Below are positions 61,293 to 64,000 of a stretch of DNA of 64,000 bases, in pieces. Position 1 is the first letter of the stretch, and each line of letters opens with the position of its first letter. The notes under the pieces were generated by a model. It was not told the origin of the DNA. It ran no database searches and saw nothing but the letters and a program-made list of their open reading frames with translations. Origin of the DNA: an uncultured bacterium (GTDB lineage: Bacteria; Cyanobacteriota; Vampirovibrionia; Gastranaerophilales; Gastranaerophilaceae); assembly GCA_949283255.1 (NCBI GenBank), contig CASDRS010000013.1, forward strand, positions 1 through 64,000, given 5' to 3'. The translations under genes were made by a program, and so were the position numbers.

Positions 61293-62723
61293 GTGATTTA
61301 TAACAATAATATTCAATTATCATCTAATACTAATCTATTTAACACAAACAAAACAAAAAACGTCTCTGCAACTAATTTTGTTCGTACATGCAATAATGCA
61401 ATTTCGGAGAAGAATAATATAAGCTTTACGGGATTTAAACTCCCGGAATTGCCTTCGAAATTTTCACTCAAAGATTCACTCAAAACATTTATTAATAACA
61501 CTTTTAACACCCAAAACTCTCTTATAAACCTACTTAATACAAAGCTTACAAATTCAGATATCCTCATAAATGAAATGAGAACATTTTGCCAATCGACTTA
61601 TCAAGATGCAATACAAAATTTCAACAAGCCAAACAAAAAAATTTCATTTGATATAACACCATTTACAAATAAACTCGCAGCAGCAAAAAATCCTCAAGAA
61701 ATCTTCGAGCTGGAGTCAAAATTCTTTGAACAATTAAATAACTGGAGCAAAAACACGATAAATAATAACGAAATCTCTGCAACGGCTAAAGAAACCTCTG
61801 AACTTACCGCAAGCTTTTTAGCTAAACTCAAAAATAAAAGTAACGAACTGAAAGACAAAACGACTAAAGAACTGACACTAAACGATATCCCTACAAAACT
61901 TACAAAAAATAAAAAAGCTAAAAAACTTCTAGCAGAATATGAAGAAGCTAAACAGCAAAGACTAACTCTCATAAATCAAGCCGAAAATTACACAGCAGAA
62001 CTATTCACTCAAGATGCCAAAGCCTACCTGGCAGACAAATTTAAAATAAGAAGTTCCGTAATCAGAGAACGCATAGAGCAAACTAATATATTTTTAGAAG
62101 CAATAAAAAACAAATTGAATATTAATAATTCTGAAATCGCACCAAAGACAAATCAAAAAATTATGACAAACTCAAAAATAATCCCTCAAAGTATTTCGCA
62201 AGACATCTTGAGTAATCCTATTTTCAAATTTATTACTAATCAGAATATAACAAAACAAGATTATAAAGAACTAATATCTAATATGTCAGCACTTATGAAT
62301 TTGAATGACATACAAATACTTTCAAAACGACTTGAGCTAAGAGCAATGAGCACACAGGCAAAAGATTTCGAAAAAATGCAGCTAAGAACACTTGCTGACA
62401 AATGCATGCAGCTAAACAACAATTGTGAAATCATACTTGATAAAATATTTTTAGAATCAGGACAATCGATTAATCTCGAGCACACAGACATCCCTGAAGC
62501 TGAAGTGAAAATGCTTAAGCTTAGTGAAAAATACGGCTACAAGACAATCGGGGAAATGATTTCAAAAATGCTAATAAAAAACAATCATAATCCAACAATT
62601 TACAACAGTAACTTATACAAAATATACTCAAAACACAAACAAGAATTTCTTGAAAATACAGGTTCAATAGAACTTGCAATCAGTAGAGGCAACAATGATT
62701 TATTTAAATGGGGTACTATATAA
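61293..62723 (+). CDS. Lineage-specific protein with ISFTG leader, unknown function
   Basis: 476 residues, starting at a GTG with AGG about 9 nt upstream. The first 42 residues are Asn/Thr/Ser-rich and polar and end in NNISFTG (residues 41-47). The rest is almost all helical and charged, with coiled-coil-like stretches (AKKLLAEYEEAKQQRLTLIN, IRERIEQTNIFLEAIKNK), and no transmembrane helix or Sec signal. I do not recognise it. It is coupled by a one-base overlap (TAATG) to the next gene, which has the same type of leader. Confidence 0.65.
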   Translation: MIYNNNIQLSSNTNLFNTNKTKNVSATNFVRTCNNAISEKNNISFTGFKLPELPSKFSLKDSLKTFINNTFNTQNSLINLLNTKLTNSDILINEMRTFCQSTYQDAIQNFNKPNKKISFDITPFTNKLAAAKNPQEIFELESKFFEQLNNWSKNTINNNEISATAKETSELTASFLAKLKNKSNELKDKTTKELTLNDIPTKLTKNKKAKKLLAEYEEAKQQRLTLINQAENYTAELFTQDAKAYLADKFKIRSSVIRERIEQTNIFLEAIKNKLNINNSEIAPKTNQKIMTNSKIIPQSISQDILSNPIFKFITNQNITKQDYKELISNMSALMNLNDIQILSKRLELRAMSTQAKDFEKMQLRTLADKCMQLNNNCEIILDKIFLESGQSINLEHTDIPEAEVKMLKLSEKYGYKTIGEMISKMLIKNNHNPTIYNSNLYKIYSKHKQEFLENTGSIELAISRGNNDLFKWGTI

Positions 62724-64000
62724 TGAAAATTACAGCAGATTATACTTTACCAAAAATACACACGAACGTATTAAACAATAGAAAATCGCAAGTAACAACA
62801 AATACGGTTCAGCAACCGATTGTCGCAAACAATACTGAATACAATCCGGCTTATTACGCTCCAATAAGCTTCAAGGGTAATTCCGGGTTTGAGAACTATT
62901 TCCCGACAGATATTTTTGGAATGAACGAAGAAAAGTTTGACTCGCTCATCCTAAACACAATAGAAGATCCTGCAAAAAGGAACAAGCTTGCGGAATATAT
63001 AACATCATTAGCTGCAAAAGACAATCAAACAATGAACTTTATAAATATGTGGAAAAGACAAATTCCAACAATAGTATCTCAAGGCATGCTAACGACAATG
63101 AATACAAACACTTCTGATTTTCTCAGAAGGATTACAGCAGTAGGCTCAAGGAACCATTCAAACTCTACATTAGACAAATTTTTACAGTCCGATTATCAAA
63201 CGGAAATAATTAAAAAAGACGGAAAATCAGCCGCAGCAGGCCTAATATCTTGGAAACTCTTTAATCTTGGTAACATATATCCGGGGGTTTTCGGGAAAGG
63301 TGCTCTATATTTATCTGCAGTCGTAGTTGGACTTATCGGATATGATGAAAGAAGTAAGGATACACAAGAAATCCAGAATAAACAATTTTTGCAAGCAATA
63401 AAAGAAATGATGAAAATAGGGGTTATAGATCCATATTTACTGCTTGATAAAATTGATAAATCCGCAACAAACTTTTCGCCTGAGCAACAAGAGCGTTATC
63501 TGAAATGGCAAAACAACCGTACAAATGAATTGCGATACCAAAAGACAGGTTCAATAGTAGACAAGCACAATGACTTTGAAACTCCTGAAGCAAAAAATGC
63601 TTTGTTGGTAATGATTAAAACATTAAAAGATAGTGTCGGATTTACCGATGAAAACGTTGCAGATCTGCTACAATTATACGCAGCGACATACGCCAGCATC
63701 GGGCAAACGCAAGAGGCTGAATTCCTGACCAGAATGGCTTCAAACATATATTTTGATACCAATTTCACAAAATTCATGAATTCTCAAGACACATTGGCTT
63801 ATTTATGCATAAAGAACGACAAACCTTATGAAGCATTTAAACCGCTTCTGAACGTTTCTTGTGCTACAGATGAAGAAGACCCGACAGGAGAAAAAAGATT
63901 AAATGCTGAAATAATGCAATTAGATCTTACACAACAATTAATAAAAAAATACAGAAATATTGACTATCTCTTACAAGAAGACAAAAAAATCAGTAAAACC
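62723..64000 (+). CDS. Lineage-specific protein with ISFKG leader (runs off window)
   Basis: At least 426 codons, open to the window end. It begins MKITADYTLPKIHTNVLNNR, with a polar Asn/Thr-rich leader ending in APISFKG (46-52). Then helical segments (NKLAEYITSLAAKDN, IPTIVSQGMLTTMN) and one hydrophobic stretch (GALYLSAVVVGLIGY, about residue 195) follow. A TPR-like helix pair is suggested by VADLLQLYAATYASIGQTQEAEFL (split), but this is weak. Start codon overlaps the previous gene's stop. Function unknown. Confidence 0.65.
   Translation, partial: MKITADYTLPKIHTNVLNNRKSQVTTNTVQQPIVANNTEYNPAYYAPISFKGNSGFENYFPTDIFGMNEEKFDSLILNTIEDPAKRNKLAEYITSLAAKDNQTMNFINMWKRQIPTIVSQGMLTTMNTNTSDFLRRITAVGSRNHSNSTLDKFLQSDYQTEIIKKDGKSAAAGLISWKLFNLGNIYPGVFGKGALYLSAVVVGLIGYDERSKDTQEIQNKQFLQAIKEMMKIGVIDPYLLLDKIDKSATNFSPEQQERYLKWQNNRTNELRYQKTGSIVDKHNDFETPEAKNALLVMIKTLKDSVGFTDENVADLLQLYAATYASIGQTQEAEFLTRMASNIYFDTNFTKFMNSQDTLAYLCIKNDKPYEAFKPLLNVSCATDEEDPTGEKRLNAEIMQLDLTQQLIKKYRNIDYLLQEDKKISKT

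Overview
The window is a low-GC, gene-dense bacterial chromosome segment with no prophage, insertion sequence, rRNA or CRISPR array that I can see. TGA is used as a stop, the tRNAs are bacterial, and prfB carries the classic +1 recoding site. Gene content suggests a gut-type relative of Cyanobacteria (Vampirovibrionia/Gastranaerophilales): a MurT-type ligase, PSP1/RicT-like protein, YtxH and DUF948 small proteins, a group-2-type sigma factor, a lone MCE/MlaD protein and many lineage-specific proteins. That assignment is inference from gene content; no 16S or ribosomal protein genes are present to prove it.

Layout. 1-2,900: a repeat patch, surE, a likely small RNA, and four small membrane proteins. 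2,945-5,350: murT, pdxJ and a zinc-finger protein. 5,400-5,750: an orphan structured RNA of about 330 nt. 5,778-12,800: a secreted GH13 glycosidase, a secreted PD-(D/E)XK-like protein, an MCE protein, a three-repeat membrane protein, tRNA-Thr and a SIMPL protein. 12,850-16,770: the mtaP-yggT-trkA-trkH operon (minus strand). 17,100-25,900: lytic transglycosylase, prfB, an UshA-like phosphoesterase, mnmG, tRNA-Gly, mscS-rlmH and an M49-like metallopeptidase. 25,976-34,360: ion transporter, folE2, thioredoxin, sigma factor, U32 protein, yqeG, mnmA and tRNA-Lys. 34,418-37,771: a UvrA2-type protein and a deletion scar joining a cbiM-like start to a headless larE.

39,352-49,482: lemA, mntP, DUF4127, menG-like methyltransferase, YkgJ, PBP1A, RNase HIII, a Y-family polymerase and a 791-residue metallopeptidase-like protein. 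49,616-60,106: aspS, DUF2142, nfeD-SPFH, the murQ-gpsA-PSP1 operon, ribH, a thioredoxin-CcdA pair and DUF1848. 60,182-61,117: five kilobases of housekeeping give way to a tRNA cluster (Tyr, Thr, Thr, Gly) around a small transporter and a palindromic element. 61,293-64,000: two translationally coupled lineage-specific proteins, the second running off the window.

Most unusual signals: (i) at least seven genes with a -10 box 6-10 nt before the start codon and no Shine-Dalgarno, implying a sizeable leaderless class; (ii) three intergenic RNAs, each with an orphan terminator; (iii) the cbiM/larE fusion scar, which should abolish LarE activity; (iv) a polar N-terminal leader ending in an S-F-x-G-like motif on several otherwise unrelated proteins, one of them an UshA-type enzyme that is normally exported; (v) an MnmA lacking the second catalytic cysteine.
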